DNA of 64,000 bases from Kitasatospora purpeofusca. GTDB taxonomy: Bacteria > Actinomycetota > Actinomycetes > Streptomycetales > Streptomycetaceae. The position numbers and the translations under genes were made by a program. The notes beneath the pieces were generated by a model. It ran no database searches. It was not told where the DNA came from and saw only the letters and a list, made by a program, of their open reading frames with translations. How positions within the stretch are numbered: the first letter of the stretch is position 1; every line of letters begins with the position of its first letter. The stretch is taken from the NCBI RefSeq assembly GCF_000718025.1, contig NZ_JODS01000001.1:310001-374000 (forward strand), read 5' to 3'. Positions 26,710-33,849 of this stretch are shown here, one piece after another.

Positions 26710-27393
26710 CTACTGCTCCGGGGTCTCCGTGGCGGTACCCGCGGCCGGGGGCTCCTCGGCCTTCTTCCGGTCCTGCGCCGCGCCCTCCTCGATGACCGCC
26801 TCGGCCACCGCCGCCATCGTCATCCGGCGGTCCATCGAGGTCTTCTGGATCCACCGGAACGCGGCCGGCTCGTTCAGCCCGAACTTGGTCTGGAGCACGC
26901 TCTTCGCCCGGTCCACCAGCTTCCGGGTCTCCAGCCGCTGGGTGAGATCCGCGATCTCCTCCTCCAGCGTCCGCATCTCCGTGTACCGGGACACCGCCAT
27001 CTCGATCGCCGGCACCAGGTCGCTCTTCGAGAACGGCTTGACGATGTACGCCATCGCCCCGGCGTCCCGCGCCCGGTCCACCAGCTCGCGCTGCGAGAAC
27101 GCGGTCAGCATCAGCACCGGCGCCAGGTGCGCCTCGTGGATCTGCTCGGCCGCGGACAGCCCGTCCAGCACCGGCATCTTCACGTCCAGGATCGCCAGGT
27201 CCGGCTTCAGCTCCTGGACCAGCCGGACCGCCGTGGCCCCGTCCCCGGCCTCGCCGACGACGGTGTACCCCTCCTCCTCCAGCATCTCCTTCAGATCGAG
27301 GCGGATCAGCGCCTCGTCCTCGGCGATCACAATCCTGGTGATCTGGGGCGAATCGGTCTCAAGCGGCTCTGCCTGCTCGTCGGCGGTGCTCAC
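26710..27393 (-). CDS. Response regulator with ANTAR RNA-binding domain (PdtaR-like)
   Basis: About 227 residues. The receiver domain shows RIVIAEDEALIRLDLKEML (acidic pocket), LAILDVKMPVLDG (phospho-acceptor Asp) and AYIVKPFSKSDL (conserved Lys). A coiled linker leads to the C-terminal ANTAR domain, VDRAKSVLQTKFGLNEPAAF and RRMTMAAVAEAV. ANTAR proteins act as RNA-binding antiterminators; the mycobacterial homologue PdtaR pairs with the kinase PdtaS, not seen here. The start is GTG at 27393 because GAGGAG lies 5 nt upstream; a longer frame to 27423 is open. It is convergent with livF. Confidence 0.92.
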   Translation of the reverse strand: MSTADEQAEPLETDSPQITRIVIAEDEALIRLDLKEMLEEEGYTVVGEAGDGATAVRLVQELKPDLAILDVKMPVLDGLSAAEQIHEAHLAPVLMLTAFSQRELVDRARDAGAMAYIVKPFSKSDLVPAIEMAVSRYTEMRTLEEEIADLTQRLETRKLVDRAKSVLQTKFGLNEPAAFRWIQKTSMDRRMTMAAVAEAVIEEGAAQDRKKAEEPPAAGTATETPEQ

Positions 27394-27489
27394 GGGGCTC
27401 CTCGTTCCGGCGGGGTACTGCATGCACGAGGGTACCTAGACACGGTATGTTTGAGACATGACGCGAAGGCAACCACCTTCGAATCATAG

Positions 27490-27564
27490 GCCCCGATAGC
27501 CCAATCGGCAGCAGGCGATGGTCTCAAACACCATACAGTGTGGGTTCGAATCCCACTCGGGGCA
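27490..27564 (+). tRNA. tRNA with anticodon CAA (nominal Leu), short variable loop
   Basis: A 75-nt cloverleaf. The acceptor GCCCCGA/TCGGGGC has 7 bp, the D-loop contains GG, the anticodon stem is ATGGT/ACCAT around loop CTCAAAC with anticodon CAA (27525-27527), the variable loop ACAGT has 5 nt, and the T-arm GTGGG/CCCAC encloses TTCGAAT. The discriminator is A73 and no CCA is encoded. The CAA anticodon reads UUG (Leu), but bacterial leucine tRNAs normally carry a long variable arm, which this one lacks. It may be a non-standard leucine tRNA or be charged by another synthetase. It is followed by a strong hairpin and a homing-endonuclease gene. Confidence 0.85.
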
Positions 27565-27607
27565 CTTTTCCTTCGAATCGAAGGAAGTCGGATCCAGCAC
27601 AACGATT

Positions 27608-27639
27608 ATGGCCGCTCACTCGTTCGAGTGAGCGGCCAT
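27608..27639 (+). terminator. Terminator of the tRNA gene
   Basis: A perfect 15-bp stem (27608-27622 with 27625-27639) closed by TT is followed by TCATTTG. It sits 44 bp after the tRNA and 45 bp before the endonuclease gene. Confidence 0.8.
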
Positions 27640-27683
27640 TCATTTGCCCGACAGTCCCGCGATGACACCCCAGGATCGTGCGC

Positions 27684-28469
27684 ATGTACGAACCATCCGT
27701 GCGCGAGCAAGCTGTCCAGCTCCTGCGCAGCGGCGTCGGGACTGCGGAGACCGCTCGCCGCCTGGGCGCCCCGCGCGGCACCGTCTCCTGGTGGAAGCAC
27801 CAGGACCTCGCGAAACACGGCCAACTGCCCGGCCGCAAACAGTCCACCTGCATGCACTGCTTCGGGGATGATCTGAACAGATCGGCCTATTCCTACCTGC
27901 TCGGGCTCTACCTGGGCGACGGCCACATCAGCCACCCCGCGCAACACAGGATCCCCAGCCTGTTCATCACCTGCGACGACAAGTGGCCCGGGGTCATGAA
28001 CTCCGTCGAATCAGCCGTACGGCAGGTCTTCCCGACCCTCAAGCCCTGCCGCGTACGAAGGCCCGGCTGCCACAACGTCAAGGTGTACTCGAAGCACCTG
28101 ACGTGCTACTTCCCCCAGCACGGGCCCGGCAAGAAGCACGAGCGCACCATAGCCCTGCAGCCGTGGCAGCAGGAGATCGTCGATGCCCATCCCTGGGAGT
28201 TCCTGCGCGGGCTGATCCACTCCGACGGCTGCCGGATCACCAACTGGACGACCCGCAAGGTCGGCGGTGTCGAGAAGCGGTACGAGTACCCGCGCTACTT
28301 CTTCACCAACACCTCGACCGACATCGTCCGCCTCCTCACCGACACCCTCGACGCGGTCGGCGTGCAGTGGAAGGCCTCGACCCCCCGCCCGACCGGCCAG
28401 ATCAACGTCTCCATAGCCCGCAAGGCCTGCGTCGCCCTGATGGACGCCCACATCGACCCGAAGCACTGA
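27684..28469 (+). CDS. LAGLIDADG-type homing endonuclease with N-terminal helix-turn-helix
   Basis: The 261-residue protein begins MYEPSVREQAVQLLRSG with TAETARRLGAPRGTVSWWK, a transposase/resolvase-like helix-turn-helix, then a single CxxC pair (CMHC). Two endonuclease motifs follow: YLLGLYLGDGHIS (about 73) and FLRGLIHSDGCRI (about 172), each keeping the catalytic Asp of LAGLIDADG. YFFTNTSTDIVRLLTDTL and the end VALMDAHIDPKH complete the fold. It is free-standing, not inside an intron or intein. It lies directly after the CAA tRNA and its terminator. The start at 27684 follows AGGA; GTG at 27678 is an alternative. It could cut near the tRNA or act as a regulator. Confidence 0.82.
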   Translation: MYEPSVREQAVQLLRSGVGTAETARRLGAPRGTVSWWKHQDLAKHGQLPGRKQSTCMHCFGDDLNRSAYSYLLGLYLGDGHISHPAQHRIPSLFITCDDKWPGVMNSVESAVRQVFPTLKPCRVRRPGCHNVKVYSKHLTCYFPQHGPGKKHERTIALQPWQQEIVDAHPWEFLRGLIHSDGCRITNWTTRKVGGVEKRYEYPRYFFTNTSTDIVRLLTDTLDAVGVQWKASTPRPTGQINVSIARKACVALMDAHIDPKH

Positions 28470-28471
28470 CG

Positions 28472-28506
28472 CCGGTGCGGCTCCGCCCGGGGCGGAGCCT
28501 CACCGG
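28472..28506. terminator. Terminator after the endonuclease gene
   Basis: A 16-nt stem with one mismatch (28472-28487 with 28491-28506) and loop CGG begins 2 bp after the endonuclease stop. It could serve both this gene and the antitoxin gene reading toward it. Confidence 0.7.
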
Positions 28507-28508
28507 GG

Positions 28509-28583
28509 CGGTCAGTTGTCCAGGGCGCCCACGTGGTGGACGCGGACGAGGCTGGTGGAGCCGCCGGTGACGACGACGTCGGA
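28509..28583 (-). pseudogene. Duplicated 3' end of pyruvate kinase gene
   Basis: Positions 28509-28563 match 29341-29395, the 3' end of pyk, at 54 of 55 bases (the only change is C28552 for T29384). On the minus strand this fragment encodes the last residues STSLVRVHHVGALDN and a stop. Beyond it, similarity continues to about 28583 after a gap of roughly 24 nt (DVVVTGG against DIVVITAG). No upstream pyk sequence is present, so it is a scar. With the intact copy it brackets the toxin-antitoxin genes as direct repeats 832 bp apart. Confidence 0.88.
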
Positions 28584-28599
28584 GCATCTCCGCGAGCGG

Positions 28600-28908
28600 T
28601 CAGCTCGCCCGGTCCAAAGGCTCCAACTCCACGGTGAGACGCATAACGAGAGCCGAGGCGAGCCGCTCGAGAACAACAATGGTGGGCATCGTGCCACCGG
28701 TCTCGAATCGGGCAATGGCGGACTGCTGCATGCCGCACGCCGCCGCGAGTTGGGCCTGCGTCATTCCGAGTGCCTCCCGGCGGAGCCGGACGGCCTCGCC
28801 GAGCTCGAACCGAATACGAGTCGCTTCGTAGGCCGCACCCGCACCCGGTCGGCCCAGGATCTCCTCACGCATGGCACGCCAGGACGTCCGGTCGCTCATT
28901 CCGCTCAC
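28600..28908 (-). CDS. XRE-family antitoxin (HigA-like)
   Basis: The 102-residue protein has a helix-turn-helix at about residues 38-85: LGEAVRLRREALGMTQ, LAAACGMQQSAIARFETGG, then MPTIVVLERLASAL. It follows the RelE/HigB-type gene with a GTGA overlap, the toxin-first order usual for HigBA modules. It would neutralise the toxin and repress the pair; an 8-bp palindrome upstream of the toxin is the likely operator. The start is GTG at 28908, or ATG at 28899 (MSDRTSW). The module lies between duplicated pyk ends. Confidence 0.85.
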   Translation of the reverse strand: MSGMSDRTSWRAMREEILGRPGAGAAYEATRIRFELGEAVRLRREALGMTQAQLAAACGMQQSAIARFETGGTMPTIVVLERLASALVMRLTVELEPLDRAS

Positions 28909-29174
28909 CCCTCCTCGTCGACGGAGTGTCGCTCCGCCACACAGCGCGCCAGTGCCCGCCGGGCCCGGTCGACCTCGGCGGTCTCCCGCATCCGGGTCTT
29001 ACGGAACACCGTGAGCAGAATGATCCTCCTGCCCGGTGCGATCCAGTAGGTGACCCGCATGTCGAGCTCAACCAGATGGAAGCGCAGTTCGCGGAGCTTG
29101 CCGTCCAATTGCCTGCTGTAGGGCTCACCGAGCAACGGGCCGCGGTCGGCGAGCAGGTCAACGTAGAAGGCCAC
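28905..29174 (-). CDS. RelE/HigB-type toxin, apparently lacking its N-terminus
   Basis: VDLLADRGPLLGEPYSRQLD, KLRELRFHLVELDMRVTYWI and GRRIILLTVFRKTRM are the core strands of the RelE/HigB (Gp49-like) fold, an mRNA interferase family. The first usable start in frame is GTG at 29174, giving 89 residues. Upstream, the same frame still reads WNWILRLGQDAQEI, expected toxin sequence, but it ends at TGA 29229-29231 without any ATG, GTG or TTG. ATGs at 29227 and 29232 lie in other frames. The 5' end therefore looks damaged by a small indel, and the toxin may be inactive. Confidence 0.75.
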   Translation of the reverse strand: MAFYVDLLADRGPLLGEPYSRQLDGKLRELRFHLVELDMRVTYWIAPGRRIILLTVFRKTRMRETAEVDRARRALARCVAERHSVDEEG

Positions 29175-29228
29175 GATTTCCTGCGCGTCCTGGCCGAGCC
29201 GGAGGATCCAGTTCCACTTCTCCCCATG

Positions 29229-29248
29229 TCATAACACGGATGTTATGA
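29229..29248. promoter_or_regulatory. Palindrome upstream of the toxin-antitoxin pair
   Basis: TCATAACA (29229-29236) and TGTTATGA (29241-29248) form a perfect 8-bp inverted repeat with spacer CGGA. It overlaps the region where the toxin start codon should be, as expected for an operator bound by the XRE antitoxin. Confidence 0.6.
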
Positions 29249-29285
29249 AGGCGCCAGCGGTCCGCCACGCCGCCCGAGGCACGAG

Positions 29286-29322
29286 GAGGGCGACATTCCC
29301 CGATACGGGGGATGTCGCCCTC
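29286..29322 (-). terminator. Terminator of pyk
   Basis: A 17-bp stem (29286-29302 with 29306-29322), including one T-G pair, has loop ATA and lies 22 bp past the pyk stop codon. Confidence 0.8.
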
Positions 29323-29340
29323 GCACGAATGATCCGGGTT

Positions 29341-29395
29341 CGGTCAGTTGTCCAGGGCGCCCACGTGGTGGACGCGGACGAGGTTGGTGGAGCCG
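29341..29395. repeat. Direct repeat, copy within intact pyk 3' end
   Basis: This 55-bp block is repeated at 28509-28563 with one mismatch. The two copies flank the XRE/RelE module and the pyk terminator, giving an 832-bp repeat period. Confidence 0.9.
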
Positions 29396-30774
29396 GCGAG
29401 GCCGGGCGGGGAGCCGGCGGTGATGACGACGATGTCGCCCTTCTCGCAGCGGCCCAGGGAGAGCAGGGCGGCGTCGACCTGCTCGACCATCTCGTCGGTG
29501 GTGGGCGCGAACGGGCCGAGGAAGGTCTCCACGCCCCAGGTGAGCGCCAACTGGCTGCGCACCGCGGGTTCGTAGGTGAAGGCCAGCACCGGGATCGGCG
29601 AGCGGTAGCGGGTCAGCCGGCGGGCGGTGTCGCCGGACTGGGTGAAGGCGATCAGGTACTTGGCGTGCAGGAAGTCGCCGATCTCCGCGGCCGCCCGGGC
29701 GACCGCGCCGCCCTGGGTGCGGGGCTTGTTGCTGGGGGTGAGGACGGGCAGGCCGTCGGCGAGGACGTCCTGTTCGGCGGCCTCGATGATCCGGCCCATG
29801 GTGCGGACCGTCTCGGACGGGTACTTGCCGACCGAGGTCTCGCCGGAGAGCATCACCGCGTCCGTGCCGTCGAGGACGGCGTTGGCGACGTCGGAGGCCT
29901 CGGCGCGGGTGGGCCGCGAGGAGTTGATCATCGAGTCGAGCATCTGGGTCGCGACGATGACCGGCTTGGCGTTCCGCCGGGCGAGCTTGACCGCCCGCTT
30001 CTGCACCATCGGCACCTGCTCCAGCGGCATCTCCACGCCCAGGTCGCCGCGGGCGACCATGATGCCGTCGAAGCGGTCGACGATGGAGTCGAGGTTCTGC
30101 ACCGCCTGCGGCTTCTCGATCTTGGCGATGACCGGGACCCGGCGCCCCTCCTCGTCCATCACCCGGTGGACGTCCTCGACGTCCCGGCCGCTGCGGACGA
30201 AGGAGAGCGCGATCAGGTCGGCCCCGGTCCGCAGGGCCCAGCGCAGGTCGGCGACGTCCTTGTCGCTGAGCGCGGGCACCGAGACGGCGATCCCGGGGAG
30301 GTTGAGGCCCTTGTGGTCGGAGACGAGCCCGCCCTCGACGACGAGGCAGCGGACCCGGGGCCCGTCGACCTCGACGACCTCCAGGGTGACCCGCCCGTCG
30401 TCGACGAGGATCCGCTCACCGGCGGTGACGTCCCCCGCCAGGCCGGGGTAGGTGGTGCCGCAGCCGTTCTGGTCCCCTTCGACGCCCTTGTCGGTGGAGA
30501 TGGTGAACTCGTCGCCGCGTTCGAGAAGTACGGGGCCCTCGGCGAAGGTCCCGAGGCGGATCTTCGGGCCTTGAAGGTCGGCGAGCACGCCGATGCTGCG
30601 GCCGCTCTCGTCCGCGGCCTTGCGGACCCGGCGGTACCGCTCCTCGTGCTCGATGTGGGAGCCGTGGCTCAGGTTGAATCGGGCGATGTCCATCCCGGCG
30701 TCGACCAGGGACTTGATCTGGTCGTAGGTGTCGGTGGCGGGCCCGAGGGTACAGACGATTTTTGCTCGGCGCAT
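29344..30774 (-). CDS. pyk: Pyruvate kinase
   Basis: The 476-residue protein, of usual length, converts phosphoenolpyruvate and ADP to pyruvate and ATP in glycolysis. RRAKIVCTLGPATDTYDQI, MDIARFNLSHGSH (substrate Arg/Asn), LADLQGPKIRLGTF (B-domain start), VIAKIEKPQAVQNL (catalytic Lys), DGIMVARGDLGVEMPLEQV and MLDSMINSSRPTRAEASDVANAV are all intact, with a C-terminal allosteric domain ending VRVHHVGALDN. ATG 30774 is chosen: minus-strand TACTCT lies 7 nt before it, suggesting a leaderless mRNA, and no ribosome site is seen. MPTLST at 30792 is an alternative. Its 3' end is duplicated downstream. Confidence 0.96.
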   Translation of the reverse strand: MRRAKIVCTLGPATDTYDQIKSLVDAGMDIARFNLSHGSHIEHEERYRRVRKAADESGRSIGVLADLQGPKIRLGTFAEGPVLLERGDEFTISTDKGVEGDQNGCGTTYPGLAGDVTAGERILVDDGRVTLEVVEVDGPRVRCLVVEGGLVSDHKGLNLPGIAVSVPALSDKDVADLRWALRTGADLIALSFVRSGRDVEDVHRVMDEEGRRVPVIAKIEKPQAVQNLDSIVDRFDGIMVARGDLGVEMPLEQVPMVQKRAVKLARRNAKPVIVATQMLDSMINSSRPTRAEASDVANAVLDGTDAVMLSGETSVGKYPSETVRTMGRIIEAAEQDVLADGLPVLTPSNKPRTQGGAVARAAAEIGDFLHAKYLIAFTQSGDTARRLTRYRSPIPVLAFTYEPAVRSQLALTWGVETFLGPFAPTTDEMVEQVDAALLSLGRCEKGDIVVITAGSPPGLAGSTNLVRVHHVGALDN

Positions 30775-30781
30775 AGTGCTG

Positions 30782-30787
30782 AGAGTA
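30782..30787 (-). promoter_or_regulatory. Putative -10 element for leaderless pyk
   Basis: TACTCT on the minus strand (30782-30787) fits TAnnnT and is followed by exactly 7 nt before the ATG at 30774, so transcription would begin at the A of the start codon. A weak -35 (TCGACG) lies 18 bp further upstream. Confidence 0.5.
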
Positions 30788-31048
30788 GGCATTACCGGCG
30801 CGTAACGTCGATGCCGGTCCGGACAACGGGATGGCCGTTGCCGTAAGGAGAGTTGAACAATCTGACACAACGTCGGACCGGAGTGCGAGAGGTTCCCGGA
30901 AGTCCGTCCGCACTCGATCCCCGATGCGATTCCGTGAAGGGCTGTTCACCCCTGGTTCACCAGGACTTCCGCCCCTGCTCCCGGCCCGGCGGGACGCTCG
31001 TCACCCGGGTGGGGAGAGAACGTTGTGACGAGGGGGGAAGCTTCCGGA

Positions 31049-32176
31049 ATGAAGCGCGTGATCGGAGTACTGACGGTACTTCTGGTGCTCGGGGGGCTGG
31101 TGTTCGCGGTCGTGAACAGAAAGCCGGGCCCCAAGCCCGGTCCGAACGACATCACCCTCACCGGCATGGTCGGCTCGGAGAAGGGCGCGTTCTTCGACGA
31201 CCAGCAGGTCAAGGACGCCTTGAAGGCCCGAGGGCTGGTGGTGAACACCCAGAGCGCCGGCTCCTGGCAGATGGGCGATCTCAAGAACGACAACCTGGAC
31301 TTCGTCTTCCCGGCGAGCCAGCAGCCCGCCGAGGCGATCAAGGCGGACCACAATCTGAAGAGCACCCCGACCCGGCCGTTCTACTCACCGCTGGTGATCG
31401 TCACGTACAAGTCGACCGCCGAGGTACTGAGGCAGAACAACCTGGCGTCCCAGGACGAGACGAGCCACGTCTGGAAGTTCTCGATGAAGGGCTTCCTCGA
31501 CGGCGTCGAGAACAAGACGACCTGGCAGAAGCTCCCGAATCCGCCCGCGAACGAGAAGCCGGGCGACCTCGTCGGGTCCATCTTCCTGACCACCACCAAC
31601 CCCGAGACGTCCTCCTCGGGCGCCCTGTACCTCGCCATGGTGTCCTACCTGCTGAACGCCAACCAGGTGATCCCGGCACCGGCGGGGGTGACGCAGCAGA
31701 TCGGCGAAAAACTGCAGGCGGTCATCTCCCCGCAGGGGGTCATGAAGAACTCCACCGAGGAACCGTTCATGGACTTCGTGTCCGGCAACGGCCGCCCGCT
31801 GGTGCTGGCGTACGAGTCCCAGGCGCTCGAACTGGTCCTGAAGAAGAAGGCCCCGGCGGACATGGTGATGCTCTACCCGGACACCACCGTGGTCTCCGAC
31901 CACACGATCGTCGCCTTCAACGACAAGGGCCAGCGGCTCGCCGACGCGCTGGCCGACGACCCGGCGCTGCGCGAACTGGAGATCAAGTACGGCTTCCGGC
32001 CGTCGGGCGCGGCGGGAGCGGCGGCGTTCGCCGCCAAGGTCCACGAAACGCAGAGCAGCATCCCGGAGGCGCGGTTCGCGTTCGCACCCGACCTGGGTGT
32101 CGCGAAGGTCTCGCAGGCCACGGTGCCGACCCCGGCGGTCATGAAGCAGCTGGTCGACGCCGCGAAGGCCAAGTGA
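31049..32176 (+). CDS. Membrane-anchored solute-binding-like protein
   Basis: The 375-residue protein has one N-terminal membrane helix (VIGVLTVLLVLGGLVFAVV) and no lipobox. The outer part resembles extracellular solute-binding domains: DITLTGMVGSEKGAFF, DFVFPASQQPAEAI, SPLVIVTYKSTAEVL, SSGALYLAMVSYLL and LVLAYESQALE. ATG at 31049 follows GGGGGGAAG; GTG at 31025 is an alternative. Its stop lies 29 bp before the preferred start of the SBP/VWA lipoprotein gene, so the two form an operon. No ABC permease or ATPase is nearby, so a sensing or scaffold role is as likely as transport. Confidence 0.7.
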   Translation: MKRVIGVLTVLLVLGGLVFAVVNRKPGPKPGPNDITLTGMVGSEKGAFFDDQQVKDALKARGLVVNTQSAGSWQMGDLKNDNLDFVFPASQQPAEAIKADHNLKSTPTRPFYSPLVIVTYKSTAEVLRQNNLASQDETSHVWKFSMKGFLDGVENKTTWQKLPNPPANEKPGDLVGSIFLTTTNPETSSSGALYLAMVSYLLNANQVIPAPAGVTQQIGEKLQAVISPQGVMKNSTEEPFMDFVSGNGRPLVLAYESQALELVLKKKAPADMVMLYPDTTVVSDHTIVAFNDKGQRLADALADDPALRELEIKYGFRPSGAAGAAAFAAKVHETQSSIPEARFAFAPDLGVAKVSQATVPTPAVMKQLVDAAKAK

Positions 32177-32205
32177 TGGGGGACATGAGGACAGGAGCGA
32201 GCACG

Positions 32206-33849
32206 ATGCGCAGGAGTGGTGTGCGGGGCCTGATAGCCGGTCTGGCGCTGCTGGTGGCGACGTCGGTGGCGGCGTGCACGTCGTCGCCCGCGCCGCCGCC
32301 GAAGACCGGGCCCAGTGATCCGCCGGCGGCCAGCGCGCAGCCGGGGGTGCTGCGGGTGCTGGCCGGCAGTGAACTCCAGGACCTGGCGCCGGTGCTGGAG
32401 GAGGCCCAGAAGGCCACCGGGGTGACGGTGCAGTTCGCCTGGACCGGTTCGCTGGACGGTGCGGACGCGGTGTCCGCGGGCCGGACCGACGGCAAGTACG
32501 ACGCGATCTGGTTCCCGTCGAACCAGTACCTGCACCTGGACGAGGGGAGCAAGTCGAAGCTGCTCTCGGAGACGCCGATCATGGCCTCGCCGGTCGCGTT
32601 CGGCATCCGCTCCGCGGTGCTGGGCGACCTGGGCTGGGGCGACGGCTCCAAGGTGACCTGGGGCAACCTGGCGGAGGCCGCGTCCGGTGGCAAGCTGTCG
32701 TACGGTATGGCGGACCCGTCGCGGTCGAACTCCGGCTTCTCGGCGCTGGTGTCGGTGGCCTCGGCGTTCTCGGGCGCGAATGCAGCGCTGACCGAGGCGG
32801 ATGTGCAGAAGGCGACGCCGCAGCTCAAGCAGTTCTTCACCGGCCAGAAGCTGACCTCGGGTTCCTCGGGCTGGCTGGCGCAGGCGTACAGCCGGGCGGA
32901 GCGGGGTTCGATCGGCGCGCTGGTGAACTACGAGTCGGTGCTGCTGTCGATGAACAAGACGCTGGCCGCCGACCAGCAGCTCACCGTGGTCCGCCCGACC
33001 GACGGCGTCATTTCGGCGAACTACCCGCTGACGTTGCTGAGTTCCTCGGCGCAGCGGGAGCGGGAGTCGTTCCAGCGACTCACCTCCTACCTGCTCAAGG
33101 AGGACGTGCAGAAGCGGATCTCCGAGCTGACGCTGCGCCGTCCGGTGACGGCGGGGGTGGCTCCGGCGGCTGGGCTGCCGACGGATCGGCGGCACGAGCT
33201 GCCCTTCCCCGGCACCCGGGCGGTGGCGGACGGGCTGCTGTCCTCGTACCAGAACGAGCTGCGCCGCCCCTCGCGCACGGTGTACGTGCTGGACACCTCG
33301 GGCTCGATGGCCGGGCAGCGGCTGAGCTCGCTGAAGTCGGCGATGGGCCGGCTGACGGGTGCGGACGACACCCGGGGGGTGCGGCGGTTCCGGGACCGCG
33401 AGGAGGTCACGCTGATCTCCTTCGCCTCGAAGGTGAAGTCGACGAAGACGCACTCGGTGCCGACCGGCGCGGGGGCGCAGCAGGAGCTGGCGTCGATCAA
33501 CGGGGATGTGCAGGCGTTGTCGGCGGACGGCGGGACGGCGGTGTACTCCTCGCTGCAGGAGGCGTACCGGGTGATCCAGCGGCAGCAGTCGGCGGCCGGG
33601 GACGACCGGTTCACCTCGATCGTGCTGATGACGGACGGGGAGAGCAACGAGGGGGCGTCGGACAAGGACTTCCGGACCTTCTACGAGGGGCTGTCCTCCG
33701 CGCAGAAGGCGACGCCGGTGTTCCCGATCCTGTTCGGCGACGCCGCGAAGGGGCAGTTGCAGGGGATCGCCGATCTGACCGGCGGCAAGCTGTTCGACGG
33801 GACGGGTTCGTTGGACGGGGCGTTCGAGGAGATCCGTGGCTACCAGTAA
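32206..33849 (+). CDS. Lipoprotein with solute-binding and von Willebrand factor A domains
   Basis: About 547 residues. The signal peptide ends in lipobox VAAC (Cys24). A type 2 binding-protein domain follows (VLRVLAGSELQDLAPVLEE, YDAIWFPSNQYLHL, SYGMADPSRSNSGFSALV). From about 375 a VWA domain shows an intact MIDAS: VLDTSGSM, later GGTAVYSSL and LMTDGESNEG. VWA domains bind protein partners through a metal ion. ATG 32206 is preferred because GGAG lies 8 nt upstream; in-frame ATGs at 32176 and 32185 exist. It overlaps the next gene by 14 bp. Proteins of this layout occur across actinobacteria, but their role is not established. Confidence 0.82.
   Translation: MRRSGVRGLIAGLALLVATSVAACTSSPAPPPKTGPSDPPAASAQPGVLRVLAGSELQDLAPVLEEAQKATGVTVQFAWTGSLDGADAVSAGRTDGKYDAIWFPSNQYLHLDEGSKSKLLSETPIMASPVAFGIRSAVLGDLGWGDGSKVTWGNLAEAASGGKLSYGMADPSRSNSGFSALVSVASAFSGANAALTEADVQKATPQLKQFFTGQKLTSGSSGWLAQAYSRAERGSIGALVNYESVLLSMNKTLAADQQLTVVRPTDGVISANYPLTLLSSSAQRERESFQRLTSYLLKEDVQKRISELTLRRPVTAGVAPAAGLPTDRRHELPFPGTRAVADGLLSSYQNELRRPSRTVYVLDTSGSMAGQRLSSLKSAMGRLTGADDTRGVRRFRDREEVTLISFASKVKSTKTHSVPTGAGAQQELASINGDVQALSADGGTAVYSSLQEAYRVIQRQQSAAGDDRFTSIVLMTDGESNEGASDKDFRTFYEGLSSAQKATPVFPILFGDAAKGQLQGIADLTGGKLFDGTGSLDGAFEEIRGYQ

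Noticed and set aside
27684..28469. Transposase interpretation of the protein after the tRNA
   Set aside because: The N-terminal helix-turn-helix is transposase-like, but there is no DDE region, and two LAGLIDADG motifs are present.
30853..32205. Long upstream extension of the VWA lipoprotein frame
   Set aside because: It overlaps the solute-binding gene in a different frame; the lipoprotein signal peptide and ribosome site fix the start at 32206.
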